64,000 nt of DNA from Bigelowiella natans CCMP2755 (Eukaryota; Cercozoa; Chlorarachniophyceae), in the NCBI GenBank assembly GCA_000320545.1, contig ADNK01000407.1, positions 20,834 through 84,833 on the forward strand, in the 5' to 3' direction. A program made the translations under genes and the position numbers. Positions 22,837 to 36,124 of the stretch are shown here, in pieces. The notes below the pieces were generated by a model. The model saw only the letters and a list, made by a program, of their open reading frames with translations. It was not told the DNA's origin and made no database searches. The first letter of the stretch is position 1. Each line of letters starts with the position of its first letter.

Positions 22837-23987
22837 TAAGGTTAAGAAATGTTCATGTTCTTAATCTTCGAGCCACATGTTCTGTTGTAATGTAGCAATA
22901 AATTGATACGTGATCGCATTGGACCCAAAACGTTGGTAGGTGTGTTCGACCGTGTCCTATCGGTACATAGTACGTAGCTTGCCCTGGCACGCAGCATGGC
23001 GCATGTAGCATCGCATCGGCCAGTTCTAGCTCTGGAGCAACTGCTAGGATTGCAGAAGACTATAGGGACTTATAAGACTTCTAGATTTGCACTAATCGAC
23101 GAGATATCTACGATCGCGATGGCACGGTGCGGGCCACATCTACAGAAAATCACAAAATTTGAGCTTTTTGATGCGTCTAGCGTGGCCAATTGTTGCCAAT
23201 GTTGCCATTTTTTTCAATGATTTCATTTCACAACATTGCGCTGCTCAAATGCATGAGCATGAGTGTGACAAAATGCAAGTGCAGCGCACGCACAAGCATG
23301 CAAGGCTGTGCAATATGCCAAGCTAGACATGCTACACAGCATGAGCGATCGAGCAGCAGAGCTATATAGCTAGCTAGCTAGCCTAGTAGCGAGAGCGCAG
23401 CTAGCTCTAGCTAGCTAGCTAGTTAGTAGAGCGCTAGAGCGCACGTACCAGCGTAATCTAGCAACATATAACGAACGACATCTAGACATCTAGATGTGCT
23501 ACTGTATAGTATGGTTAGACGACAAGTATGTACTAGTGTAGATGGAATCAGCTGCACATAGTCAGCTACGTACGTACATGTTTGACATTGCCCATCGTAG
23601 ATTCCTATCCATCATTGCTACTAGTGCATGCAGACTTAACACAATGAGGAGTAGTCTTGAAGTGCATGCGCATGAACCGTGCACATCTAGCTCAACAAAC
23701 CACCATCATGCTAGCTAGCTAGCATGGTAGCATGTCTATGACATGTGTTAATATCTAGACATGTGTGCTCAGCTCTTCGCAAGTTCATTGTACATCATTT
23801 TCATCATTGCTGATCATCTACACATCTACAATTGGTGCAATCAACATAGACTGTCATTACACGTGTTGCTTGTAAAGAGGGACAGAATGTGGAAAATGCA
23901 GCGTTGGTTCACGTGATTGAGATTTATGAACACTAGAGAATATTTTCTAAGAGTAAATTGCATAGTGGCATTGCCTCCTCGTTAAAT
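22837..23987. other. Convergent intergenic island with CTAGCTAG blocks
   Basis: Between RING1 and bTHX 3' ends. Dense CTAG repeats occur at about 23365-23425 and 23708-23730, with ACGTACGT and GCATGC elsewhere. The small open frames (for example 22996-23220) have no coding character. Confidence 0.6.
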
Positions 23988-24485
23988 CTACTCGTCCTGC
24001 TTAGGAGGTTGGGGATAGAAGACAACATTTGGCTTCCCCTTCCTCTGGCGACAGTTTCCGTAGCTCTTTGCAAATCTCTTGCCTTTCTTGGTTCTCTTAT
24101 CACCCCGACCGAATACTGCCACGTCACGCACCATTGCTCCTATAAAAGTTAATTTGGAAATGATACTAATTCTGCTCTCATATTTTTAAGATGTAAAGCT
24201 CTCTACAAACGCACCTCGAACTCCATACATTGGCACCGAGACGCTGTTCCTGCTCGCGACACCCAATTCTAGTTCTGATCTTTGCGTCCCAGTGCTCCAA
24301 ATAGCAGCTACAATTAGAATCACAGCTAGTACTGCAGCTGCAAGGGCAAAGAAGCTCCTATTGGGCTTCGTCGGGGCATGAAGGGTAGGGGTCGCAGCAC
24401 CGTACATCATTTTGTGACGAGAGGGAAAGGAGCCGGGGTCGTCAACCGGGTATTGGCAGGGGAAACCGGAAGTACAATGTTTCAT
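23988..24485 (-). CDS. Organellar ribosomal protein bTHX (S31) with a hydrophobic leader
   Basis: bTHX is a small basic protein of the bacterial-type 30S head, present in plastids and some mitochondria. Two exons: 24485-24215 and 24139-23988; 140 residues. The mature part carries the signature GRGDKRTKKGKRFAKSYG followed by NCRQRKG. The leader of about 95 residues contains a strong membrane segment (FFALAAAVLAVILIVAAIW) after a Pro/Lys stretch, then a Ser/Arg-rich stretch. This layout (signal anchor plus transit-like peptide) is what nuclear-encoded proteins of secondary plastids show. A mitochondrial destination is less likely but not excluded. An internal start at MMYGAATPTLH would shorten the part before the hydrophobic segment. 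Confidence 0.88.
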
Positions 24486-25013
24486 CTCCTCAAAACTCTC
24501 GAAGATCTGGGCCTTTGCGGCAATAACGTAGGGTCAAGCGCGTGACTTCTTTGAACATACATGGCCTTTTTGGAAAGTCTTTGTAAATTCTGAGGCGTTT
24601 TGCTACAAATTTCTGATATCTGAATCTCCAGGAATCTCCACACGTGATTAAGATCTTTCTCGGCACAGCATCAAGAAAATCAGAAAAGGCATCGTTTTAA
24701 AGAAAAGCGACAAGCATATGTGATTATATTCCAAAACCCAGTTGCCCTCATCTATCTGCAGTTACGAATTCGGGAAACGGTCAGGCCCGAGGGGGGGTGA
24801 ATGGAGATGCGTTGAGGATACCGTTGTCCGCACTTCACGGGGATTGTTCAGTATATATCTAGAAAGTTTCGCAAAGCGGTTGCAGAGGCAAGAGTGAGTA
24901 ATTTTAGACGTTCGACAACTTCATGTTCGCCAACACTGCACTAACTTTTAATTCTCCTATCTTCGAGATGTTTTCATTATCGCTTAATTGATTTTGAACC
25001 TCATGTACATTAG
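24486..25013. promoter_or_regulatory. Divergent spacer between bTHX and the potassium channel
   Basis: About 530 bases between two start codons on opposite strands. A TTAG immediately precedes the channel ATG, so the channel may have a 5' UTR intron ending there. No defined promoter motif is called. Confidence 0.4.
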
Positions 25014-27943
25014 ATGGAAACACCTGCGGGGGAGCGCAAAATTTTCAAGCAATCGAAAAAGCGAATTCGAAATGGATCGCTATCTCGTCCAGTACGTACC
25101 TAGACGCAAACATTCCCTCATCAATTTAATGTAATAACGCCATGTGCTAATCCGCAAAGAAAAAATTGGAAGACCGGAAAAGGAGCTTCAGGAACAGCCG
25201 TGACAATAAAAATGCGAAAAGCATGGTTCGGTTAACGACCTTCTTTACAAGTGACCGAAAGGATCGCGTCAAAGTAATTGCATCCATAAATTGTCATATA
25301 ACAGGATTTAACTGTATTATTTCTTTGCAGCAAACCTCTACAAACAAAACGTATATGATAAGGAGCATGCATTCATTATTCCGGGAACTGGCATCCACTT
25401 CATATTATACTGCAGTCCTGGGTGCCTTAGGGATTTTACTCTTCATTATACAGAGAGAACTTGAATGGTAATGATAAATACTGAATAAAAAATGAAAGTT
25501 TACTATCTAAAAGGAATGCTGCACTAATGGATTAGGTCTGGATCCAAAACTGCAGGGAACGTGTTGAGAATTATGAATGTTATCTCGACAATAATTCTGA
25601 TGCGGTTCATTTATTACTACTACGTTACGGTATTTTTAAAAAAAAATAGCTAAGGAGGTTAGTCCTGATGAGATATTCTTGTTGTGTTGCAGGTTCATAG
25701 AATGGATAAAATTCACATGAAATTACTTGTTGATACTTCATTTCTAATGACCCCAAATTTGAAGACGTTCTTGCTAGAGGTGGACATTTTTTCACGTAGT
25801 CCCAGGATATGTATGTAATGTCCGAAGTAATTTCGAGGCTGGATCTAATTGAAGAGTTCATGAAAAGTTGTACTCACAACTCTTATTTAAAATATGGCAG
25901 ATGATAATATGTATGGCGATCGATTATCCATACCTGGACTACCAGTAAGAATTTGCAATATCACATGCACAAAAGTGTTTTTTTCAAGATTTGATTTTTG
26001 TATCTAGTGTGGACTCGAAAGTGAGTTTCACGAACTCTGGAAATGGGACGTATGATCAAGAAGAATCCGTCAGAATTAGTCAGTTCATGTCCTTATTCAT
26101 CTTCTGCCGGTAACACCAAAATAAAGATTTATATCGAGAAGAAATAGATGTGAATTAGCGCAGTAAGCGCACACGTACATGCTGAACAATAGGATTGATT
26201 GTTAGGGTCTATCTTATCGCCCGGTACGTCATGGTGCAAACTTTTCCGCCGTCTCTAAGAATCTTTGGAAGATCCACGGGAGTTGAGTTCAAGGCTACGT
26301 TTGCTTTCAAAGAGATTTTCCACCGTTATCCGGTATGCGAACCTTAAGGTACTAGCAAATTCGATTGATATTTAATTCTCTCTCACGATTATAGGGGACA
26401 ACTCTTGCGGCCCTATCAATTACCACCTTCATGGCTTTGAGCTACTGCTTGTATCTCGTGGAAAGGGGCTATAACAATGGGATTGACACATACACCACCG
26501 CAATGTACGTTTAATTTAGTTCAAAAAACTCTCAAAATGCTTATAAACTCAATTTGATAGGTATTTCGCTATGATTACCGGCTACACGGTACTTTAACCT
26601 AACGTAGATTACTTCTCATGAAGTGCAATAATTAGTCGCATTGTATTGTATTAGGTTGGGTACGGAGAAATTTTCCCGGTCACAGCAGCAGGAAGATGGG
26701 TTGGACAAACGTGAAGTTTGGTTGAACATTGTTTTCTTATTGATTTCTCGAAATCTTAGGTTACCATTGTCATTGTCATCGGATTTACCGTGATCAATGC
26801 TGTTTTGGTGGCTACGATCGTGGAGTCATTACATTTTACAACCGTCGAGGCGAAGGTATTGATCTTCAAATGAATTTGGTGGGAGGGGTATTGAGTTAAA
26901 ACCCATTTTGGCAGATGTCTCGATATGTTCTCTTGCAAAATCTTGAGAAAGAGATGAAGCACCACGCCGCTTGCGTGCTCCAAAGCGCGTTCAGGATATA
27001 TCGGTGTCGAAAGCACAATCTTACGTGCACTTCATCTGGAAATCTTTGGTTAATCAATCTCAAGTTCTTCTGGGCGGTAACAAGATTTTTTTATCAATAA
27101 TGAGTTTGTGTGCTAATCGGTATTGTTTTTTAATTTTAAGGGGTGCAACTTCCAACGTTTGCGGAAGCAGCTAGTGTTCGAGAGGAAATTTTATAACAAA
27201 TCGGTAATCGGCATCACCATTCTGGATTCTGGCACCGGGCCCTCATAATGGTTTTTCTCATTTCAGGATCTGAATCAGATGTATATAATGCTGCAAAACG
27301 TGCTCAAGGACCATAATAATGTAGTTACTTGTTTAATATTCAAAAAAGAGACATAGTTATCTAATCGTGGTAAACACTTTGAAGTTCTGCTACATAATTC
27401 GATGCAGATGATTTGGGGTCTTCATGTAAACAAATGAGCTTAAAGTGGATATTAAAATAATAGGTAATGTCAGCGAATGCGAAGCATACCAAGACGAGGT
27501 CAAAGCTTCCCCAGGACGTCTCAAATTCTCCTCAGTTTATGGCTCGGTCTCCGCGAAGTGCTCTCAGTGTAGATAAAGAGATGAAGTCGTTTTCCACGCT
27601 TCCGGGACAAGCAAATACTTCAGAAAACAAGTCATTACTTACGCGCGCAGCTTCTCTTTCTACAGATATTGGAGAAGGGAAACGATTCCACTTTCTAGAT
27701 GACGATATTACTAAAAAGAAAGAGAAGAAAAAAGTAAACTCAGATTCGTCACTGATCCACGCCTCAGTTCCCGGATCGCCTTCGGGAGAAAATGGCACTA
27801 GTCTTAAATTTTGGGATGATGGGCGGAAAAAGCCCGATAACAGGGTCAAGGAAATTAATGAAATGATGCAGAAAATGAGAGAAAGGATTGATGCTGAGTT
27901 TGCACAGCTGAGAGTAATGATTCAGGAGAAGCTGAATGATTAG
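25014..27943 (+). CDS. SK/KCNN-like small-conductance potassium channel
   Basis: Predicted calcium/calmodulin-gated K+ channel, 606 residues. Sixteen exons: 25014-25091, 25160-25273, 25331-25467, 25536-25629, 25693-25779, 25901-25944, 26008-26109, 26206-26332, 26395-26504, 26561-26588, 26655-26699, 26760-26855, 26915-27076, 27141-27203, 27267-27320, 27464-27943, all in phase. A basic N-terminus precedes S1 (VLGALGILLFIIQ), S2, S3 (TFLLEMIICMAID) and S4 (SLFIFCRVYLIARYV, only lightly charged as in SK channels). S5 (LAALSITTFMALSYCLYL) leads to the filter AMITGYTVGYGEIFP and S6 (IVIVIGFTVINAVLVATIV). The segment after S6 (MKHHAACVLQSAFRIYRCRK) resembles the SK calmodulin-binding region and its IQ-like form. 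The tail of 160 residues is Ser/Lys-rich and ends in a coiled coil (EINEMMQKMRERID). Confidence 0.9.
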
Positions 27944-28691
27944 GATTCTCTCATGCAAGAGGGATCGTGGATATCCTTGTACTGACGAATCGTTTTCCAC
28001 CACAAACCTTAGTCGGCGCATGTTCAATTAATATGTAAGCGAATAGAACTTACTATTAAAATGTCCCCTGTACTTTGCGAAGCTGGATGCAATCGGCGAG
28101 ACGTGGCAAGCTGCTAGCTCTAGTAGCTAACACAATTACAAGTACGTGACATTCATGTCGAATCGCATCTGCATGACGACGTCCGTGCTAGCAGTGCTAG
28201 CGTGATGCGCGCGCGCATTTCACTGTCGTCTAGCTGTGTCATGGCACACTTAGCTTAGATGCACGACGTGTCATAGACATGACATGTTTGCAGTAGTGGG
28301 TGCGATGCTAAAGGTGCTGCATGCGTTTTAGCAGGTTTCCTAGCTCGATCGATCATGGAATGCACATGGCCAGCTAGCTACTAGCTGCTAGCTAGTACAA
28401 TTAACATTCATGCGTGCGCGTGCATGTCATGGCTAGCATGTCCAATATATAAGTATTCCACGCAGCATTATACACGATATACCACAGCATACTAGCATCA
28501 CTACTAGCTAGCTCGCTCATCATTTGACTGGGCATAATAAGCATATAGCGCGCGCGCTTACAAATAGCATCGGTAAATGATGTAAAAGTCATTTACGCGT
28601 TAAAACTTACATTAATCATTAATTGCTTAACATTATTGACGGACTAGCTACGCTACAGCAGCAGGAAACCAAGTCTTCGATTGCTCTGAGC
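27944..28691. other. Convergent intergenic island
   Basis: Between the channel and the large minus-strand gene. CTAGC, GCGCGCGC and GATCGATC palindromes crowd 28100-28560, including TAGCTAGCTACTAGCTGC near 28370. No gene is seen. Confidence 0.6.
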
Positions 28692-29255
28692 TCAGCTAAA
28701 AGACAAGCCAAACTCTTCGATCGAGGCAGAAAAATTGAACTTGTTCGCAGCTGCTTTGAGCCCCATCTCTAAAGCCCGTCGCAAACGTCGTACGGGCGGG
28801 ATCATTCTTGTGGACATAGATTGGGCGGGTGCAGCAGCTGCTTTGACGTTTTGTTGTCGATGCAGCAGCGTTATTCCGCTTTTATTTGTTTCACCAACTT
28901 TGCCACTGCTGACAGAAACCCTACTTGTACTGTCACTCTTACCGCCGCTGTTGCTGCTACTTCTGCCTGACCCTACATTTGTTTCCTCCCCCCCTGTATT
29001 TGCTTTATTTTTCGACTCAACGCAATGCACGCCTACAACAGCCTGCCTGGCCTCATCTACCTCATCTGCACCTTCCCCCTTTTGAGGGTGGCAGTGACGG
29101 TTTAAAGCAACTGAAGCATTTGCAAATCGAAAGTAAACTTTGAGCTTGCAACACTGATGCTTCTGCCCTTCTCCCAATCTTAAAATATGCTTCCTGCCTT
29201 CTTGCCCTTCCTCTCCTACTTCAAGAGTATGGACGTCGCCATCTTCAGATGCAGT

Positions 29256-29286
<31 letters not shown>

Positions 29287-30959
29287 ACATCAGCAGGAGG
29301 AGGTTGAGTGGGAGGAGAAACGGAGGAGAAAGAAGCAGCAGCAGCTGCTGGAGAAGCAATAGGAACAGCTGCGGCTGCTGGTGATGGTACTGGCGAGCGA
29401 AGGGAGACATTGTGCGCTCTACCTCCACCATTACATGATCGCGTCTCGCCATTATTTTCATTTGCGTTGTTTCGACTCGCGTGTTTTCCCGCTCGTCCGT
29501 TTGCTTTATCACCTCCTACTGCTTTTCCTCCTCCTCCTCCTCCTCCTCCTCCTCCTCCTCCTCCTCCTCCTTTTGTTGCCCCTTCTCCTCCCTCATCAGG
29601 TTCATGCCGTTGCTTTTTGTTGGAAACACAAACACCATTATCATCACCAGAGCTGCTTTGGTAATGGGCCGCAGCAGTTTCTCGTTTCCATTTCAGGTTT
29701 CTTGCACGTTTCTTACTGACAGCACTGCCCTTCTTCGTCCCAGCTGCACTGCATTGGGGGGGGGGGGGGGGGTTCTGTTGGTGTCCACGGAGGAAATTCA
29801 TGGTATGTTGGCTAAGGTGAAGAAGATCTAAACTGTCCGCGTGTATTGACCTAGCGCACTCATGAAGGGTAGGCTCGCACAACCGCGTAAAAGTGAGAGG
29901 GGGGAGAGCAATGCAGATAGTGGCTATCACCGCCAACTTGAGTTCGTTATCTTCCCTCTCTTCTTCTTCTTCTTCTTCCCACTCTCGTCGTTGTCGCCCA
30001 TCCCTCAATCCGTCTTCTTTCACTTCCTCACGCAGATCCCCCGGCAAAGAGCATACTGCTGCTCCGCCATTTGGGTTATGATTCTGACGATGTGTATGGA
30101 CTAGTGGGTGATATGAAGGGAACGAAGTCAGGTGTTTCATCCTACTACCACAGCTTTTACCATCGTTGCCCCCTAGCTGATCGATAGCAGCTGGAGGCGG
30201 AAGTGGAGGAGGAGGAGGGTATGCAGCCATATGGTGGATCGTTTGACCAATATCACGCTTCCTATTTGAGCTGCTGAGCTGCGGGGAAGTAATCGTCGAT
30301 GGGGAACCATATCGAGCACCACAGTAATACGCAGAGAGGTCGGTGGTGGGAGAGATTGAGGATGAGGAAAGGGGAGGTTGGAAATCGCGGTGTTGTTGGT
30401 GTTGATGTTGTTGTTGTTGTCGTCGTAGATTGTGCTGCTGTTGTTGGTGGTGCGAAGTAGTAGCAATGTCAAAGCTAAGGCTACGCTTCATGCTTACAGT
30501 CGGTGGTTTCCACTCTTCATCACGCTGCTGCTGCTGCTGCTGCTGCCAATAAAATGGTATTCGGTACGGATAATAAAACTGTAGACCAGGATGAAAGCAA
30601 GGGTTCTGATGCTGTCTTTGGTGGGGTCTATCACTTGGGAGGAGGGGAAGAGGAGGAGCCTGAGAATGCGGATTGGGTTGGTTGTAGAAGTCGTAGTTGC
30701 CCTCTGGATGATGACGACGATGATGATGATGGTGATGAGGTCCCTGGCCTCCTCCTCCTCCTCCTCCTCCTCCTCCTCCTCCTCCTCCCTCCTTCTGTGA
30801 AAGAGTTTTCTGAACTAAAAGATGCTGGTTCTGAGGGGGAAGATGATGTCCAGGGATTATTGGTCTTTGGTGCCTTCCGCAGTGCAGCTGTTGAGTCTGC
30901 CGATTACGATGGATATTGATAGTTATGTCTCCATCCGCTATCGTCGCTCTCGCTTCCAA
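28692..30959 (-). CDS. Long open exon, low-complexity protein
   Basis: An open stretch of 755 codons ending at a stop at 28692. The protein is dominated by homopolymers: Gly runs, Gln/His runs, Pro runs and Ala runs, with a few ordinary stretches (VIATICIALPPLTFTRL; HADSLDLLHLSQHTMNF; KLKVYFRFANASVALNRH). The opposite strand also has long open frames because the repeats are stop-poor, so length alone is weak evidence. The ordinary stretches and the in-frame chain with further minus-strand exons make this strand more likely. It may be the last exon of the gene continuing to 37108. Function unknown; a disordered transcription-related protein is a guess. Confidence 0.5.
29523..29573 (-). repeat. 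(CTC)n inside a coding exon
   Basis: On the minus strand this encodes a Gly run in the long low-complexity exon. Similar coding triplet runs lie near 30523-30545 and 30750-30788. Confidence 0.85.
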
Positions 30960-32128
30960 ATTCGAGTTGGCTAGGAGATCTTCATCATCATCATCATCAC
31001 CACCACCACCGCTATTCTCATCGTAGTCATCTACATCATCATCGTCGTCGTCGTCGTCGTCGTTTTCATCGTCTTCATCGTCTTCCAGATCCTTCTGTTT
31101 GGATACGCAATTTTTGGATTCAATTCTTTGGTGTCCATTTGCGCGAAGAGGATGAAGAGAAAGGTAGATTTCAAGCAGACAGGAAGAGAGGAGTTGGAGA
31201 GAGGAAAATACGAAAAAGGCATAAAGAGGAGGAAAGAGAAGTCATGCAAGAGAAGAAATATACGTAAAGACGATGTAGATTCCCATTATCTTATATTGCC
31301 CCTTGCAACCATTTCTTCTATTTCTTTTCCTGCTGCTGCTACGACAAACCTGTGCTAACTCAGCCAGTGCTGATGCAGCAGCGATACCCTCTTCCATGCC
31401 ACGGCGCCCTTTCTTCTTCTTCTTCTTCTTTATTTTATTTCCTTTCTTCTTCTTCCCAGGCGACAATTGCTTATTGCCATCACTTTTCTTCATCTTTCTT
31501 GGCTCCTCCTTCCCCCCCCCCCTCCTCCTCTTCTTCACTCTCGTGATCCCCCCCCCATAAATCGGCAGTGAAGAAGAGGAGTGGGAGCGAGAAAGATGAG
31601 GGTAGCTATGGTGGTAGGTATGGAGCTGCTGCTGCTGCTGCTGCCGCATATTGCACTTCTCAGTCAAGGACGGCGACGAATGACGGTGACGATGACGACG
31701 ATCGTGGTGGTGCAAAAGGATAGTGTCATGCGAACGACTCGGGGGCAGCCGTGATAACGAAGATGATGACAACTTGATGATGGTACTTTTTCTATTAAAA
31801 GAGGCAGCTGCGGCAGCAGCAGCGGCATTAGCCTTACTCAAACGACGAGCGTGGACCCAGCCGTCAGCCATTTCTTCTTCTTCTACATGGGGTGGGGTTA
31901 TTCAATGATTTCATCATACTTGAAACATAGCGTGAAAAGAAGAGAATAGATCTAGGCTTTAGCAGGATTACGCTGGCTTTTAATATTGCTGATCGACTCT
32001 CTCGATGTGTTGTTTGATTCCCTTTTTTGGCACTCCAATGCTGTTCAGCAACTAAGTAACGAACAGAAGATGGACTCCCCCACAACTTGACCATCATCAC
32101 TGTAGACTTCATCAACCATCCATTTTGG

Positions 32129-32173
<45 letters not shown>

Positions 32174-32837
32174 TAAATGTATCATAGAGCACCATACCTG
32201 GCGGGGGCCGCAAATCACTCCGAGGTGGCATCTTAGATGCCAAACCGCTCTCGATTTGCAATGCGCGAGCACCGTTGTTGTTACTGTTGTTGTTATCCCA
32301 ATGGCCTGCTTCGGCGCTATTGCTATCTCTCCTGTGTATGTTTGAATGATTGATCAGTCTTCCCTCCAACACACATTGCAACTGCTGCTGCTGCTTGCTG
32401 CATTACAAATGCCACCACATCATCAGAGGATATACAGCAAAGCACAACAAGCAAGCATATCATAAACTATGGATCCTCCTTACCCTTCCAAACGGGTAGC
32501 GGTGGTAAAGACGACGCGAGATGAAGGAGGAGGAGGAGGAGGAGGAGGAGGAGGAGGAGGAGAGGGGGTAGGCTGCTCTTGTTCTATTGTTCCCAGCCAT
32601 TCTGTTTTGACTTCTCCGCTATCATATACATGTGCCGGTACTCCTGCTGCTCCTGCTCCTCCTGCTACTGCTATCGTTGAGGGGGTGGCAGCAGCAGCAG
32701 CAGCAGCATTTGAAATAGACGTAGAAGACTTGACAATAAAAGGGTTGGAGCTTCTGCTGCTTCTGCTGCTGCTGCTGCGGAGGTATCTTTCGTGCTGCTG
32801 CTGCTGCTGCTGATGCGTCCTAGATGATGATGATGAA

Positions 32838-32869
<32 letters not shown>

Positions 32870-33895
32870 AGGTGGAACATCCTTCAGAGGCTCATGCTGC
32901 TGCCGTCGTCTGTATCTGAAGGAGGATTGGGGGGGGGGGGGAGGGGGTTGGATGAAGGGAAACGAACAATATATGTAACAGAGAGGGAGAGAGATAGAAA
33001 GAAACACAGATTCGTGAAAACAAAGCGTGTACTGTTAAGCGCGCGTTCACAAAGATACCAATACTGCTTTCGAAAGGTTTTTTGTGCATATTTTCCATCG
33101 ACACCATAACGACGGTGCGATATGATGACCAATCTTCGTTTCACTTACTGATGTCGCGAGCCACTAGACTCCACACAGCTGCTAGTTGTTGTGGATGCTG
33201 TTGCAGCAGCGTAAGCGAAATTCCGTTGGTAGTGGTGGTGGTGGTGGTGCTGCTGCTGAAGATGACTACTTAAGTGAGGATAATTGCTATAATTCTGCTC
33301 CTCGTTGGAGGATGGAGGATGAACAATGCTATTTTTGCCCATCTGGCGACGATGCTGCGAAGCAGCATCAACAAAATTGGTAAAACTATTTTCGTTTCTT
33401 GGTGCTGCCGCATGACGGATGGAGGCATCATGGTGCTGGTACTGTCTACAGCCACTACTACTCATTAGAAAAGAAGAAGAAGATGATGATGATGACGACG
33501 ATGATGATGCTGAAGGCGCAGCGGCAGGTGTGATGTAGGACGATGATGGCTTACTACTAATCTCAGCTGCCATTTGGTTATTGTTGCTAGCAGTAGTCCG
33601 AGGAGGAGATAACAATGATGACGACGGCGACGACGATGATGATGCTATCGTCCCCTGCTTGCGCGAGGTAGTGCTATTTGCGTTGAGGCTACTACTACTA
33701 TTCGTGGCCTGGAGGAGTCCTTTTTGTTTGAGGTAGTAGTGGGAGTTCTGAATGATCGCTGCCACTTGGTCCACCTCGCGTCTTAACGTGACAAGATCGT
33801 CCTCCGCACCATCATACCTTAGCAGCAGCCATAATAGCAACAACAGCAATAGCGATGGTGACGATAAAGAGCATGGTGGTGGTGTGATCATGATG

Positions 33896-33930
<35 letters not shown>

Positions 33931-34413
33931 CATTCCTGCGTCTGCCGTAGAATGAAAACATCAGCGTTCTGTACATCTCTCATGGAGAGCGGCATGGCGC
34001 GCCCCGAGTTTAGGATAGCTCCCGTCGCGTCGTTGTCGCCAGCTCCATTGCCTCCTTTGCCGCCATGCTTTCCTTGCGTCTTACGGATTCGTTTGGCCGA
34101 TTTCAGGACTTTTATCAACCTGGAGATAGTGTTGTTTTTGCTGGTGGGATAAATAGAGAAGAGAGAAGACTATTATAGGACGAGGAGGAGGAGGGAGAGG
34201 AGGAGGAAGGGGGGGGGGAGGAGGAGGAATAGCAACAATATATTGTTTCAACGTCTCCTTCCTAGCTGGGATGTGACCTTCCGAGGCTGCTGGTATTCTC
34301 CATCCGCGCACAGGAGTTGAGCAGGTGCTTCACCAGCGACGCCTTGTCGATGCATTGCTTGCCGTTGTTGTAGCGGAGAAACCTTACTCTAGTTCCACAT
34401 CTAATATTGGGGG

Positions 34414-34455
<42 letters not shown>

Positions 34456-36093
34456 CAGATACGAGTGTGGGAAAGAGGAGGAAGAGAAGGAAGACCAATA
34501 TAACTACAGAGCAATGCAAAAGGATGTAGACGGGGACGATAATTCGTGAATGTGAGTGAAAGAAAGACAGAATAGTGGAGGTAATAGCATCAGCACTAGT
34601 TGTGTTGCGGTTGCTTTAAAAGCAGCAAAGAAGATAATGCAGAGGGGCTGGGAAGGGAGAATATTCTTAATTAAATTTCATTGCCTTGGGCAGGCAATCT
34701 TGTTCTGATTTCCTTCCGCCGCAGTGACAAGGAGAAGAGGTGGCTGGGGGCTCAGCGCAGATGCTGCAGCAGAAGTAGCAGTTGGCATTGGTGTAGGGGG
34801 AGGCTGATGGAATTGGTGGAGATGCTGCTGCTGCTGGTGGTGGTGGTGGTGCTGGTGGTGGTGGTGCTGTGTAGGAGCTCTACGTACGCCAACATCAGCC
34901 TTTCGATCGTTCTGTTGTGATTGCTGTTGCTGATACTGCTGCTGGTTGGTTATCCTGGTAAAGTGAAGAGAAGGCTGTTGCTTTTCTCCTCCTCCTCCTC
35001 CTCCTCCTCCTCCTCCTCCTCCTCGGTCTCTCTGCAAGGGGGGAGGAGAAGCAGAGGTTTATGCAGATGACATGACGAAGCAGGAGGCGAACAAGTAGTG
35101 GTAGTAGTAGTAGTAGTACAATTGGCAGATGTTGGCGATGGTATTAGCGTAGTATGAGCTTTCTTCTCAAAGTCCACACGCATTCACATATGCTACACAC
35201 ATGCATACACTTGGAGCACACACACACTTTTGTGCGTAGGAAGTGAATGGATGTGTGTGAACTGGAGCACACACACACACACACACACACTTTTGTGCAT
35301 AGGAAGTGAATGGATGTGTGGTGAACTGGTGGTGGTTTGCACGTGTCAATAAATGGAGGGAATCACCTGCGCAGGGGGCGGTGGTGGTGGTGGTGATAAT
35401 TGTTGTTCCTGGTAAGCAGCATCACCAGCAGCAGTCGATACAGAAGCTTTGCGGGGAAGTAGTAGCGATAAAGGTGATGAGGATGCTGCTATTGCTGATA
35501 GAGATGAGGACGACGATTGTGGTTGGCTGCTGCTTGAAGATCCTGTAATGACCTTCTCGTTACCACCAGAAGCAGTAGTGTTTATTACGTCACTGCCACT
35601 ATTATTGCTATCGTTATTGTTGTTGTTGCTGCTGCTGCTGGTGGTGGTGGTGGTTGTAGTGGCATTGTTGTGGGTGGTTTCGGGAGGGCGCACACCTCCA
35701 CGACCACCACCTCGTATGCGGGCAACAAAGGATGTCGCCTGTTCGTGGTGGAGGCCTACATCATCATATAGTATTAGGAGTAGTACTACTTGCCAAGGGG
35801 GGGGAGGAGGGGGTGTTAGCATATGTTTTCCTTAACGATTCGAAATTGTTAGCAAAACCATCCAACCCAGTCGGCTCACCACTACCACCCCCACCACCAC
35901 CACCACCAAAATCACCAGTGTATTAACGATGACGGCAATGTATGCACATCTATACTAGATAGAGGGTGAGGGTAGAATTATGATGGCCGACCGTCAAGAT
36001 CTTTCACGACTCTATTAGTGCTAGTGGCTTGCTTGAATGCTTTGGAATATACGATAAATATTGTAAAATAAATGCATAACCCATTTCTAGATG

Positions 36094-36124
<31 letters not shown>

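Noticed and set aside
23365..23425. CTAGCTAG block as a restriction-site or vector artefact
   Set aside because: Similar blocks recur in several separate spacers with unique surroundings, so it is native sequence.
28735..29831. Long plus-strand open frames with Ser, Leu or Pro runs
   Set aside because: They are the antisense of triplet repeats in the minus-strand exon; the non-repetitive stretches only look like protein on the minus strand.
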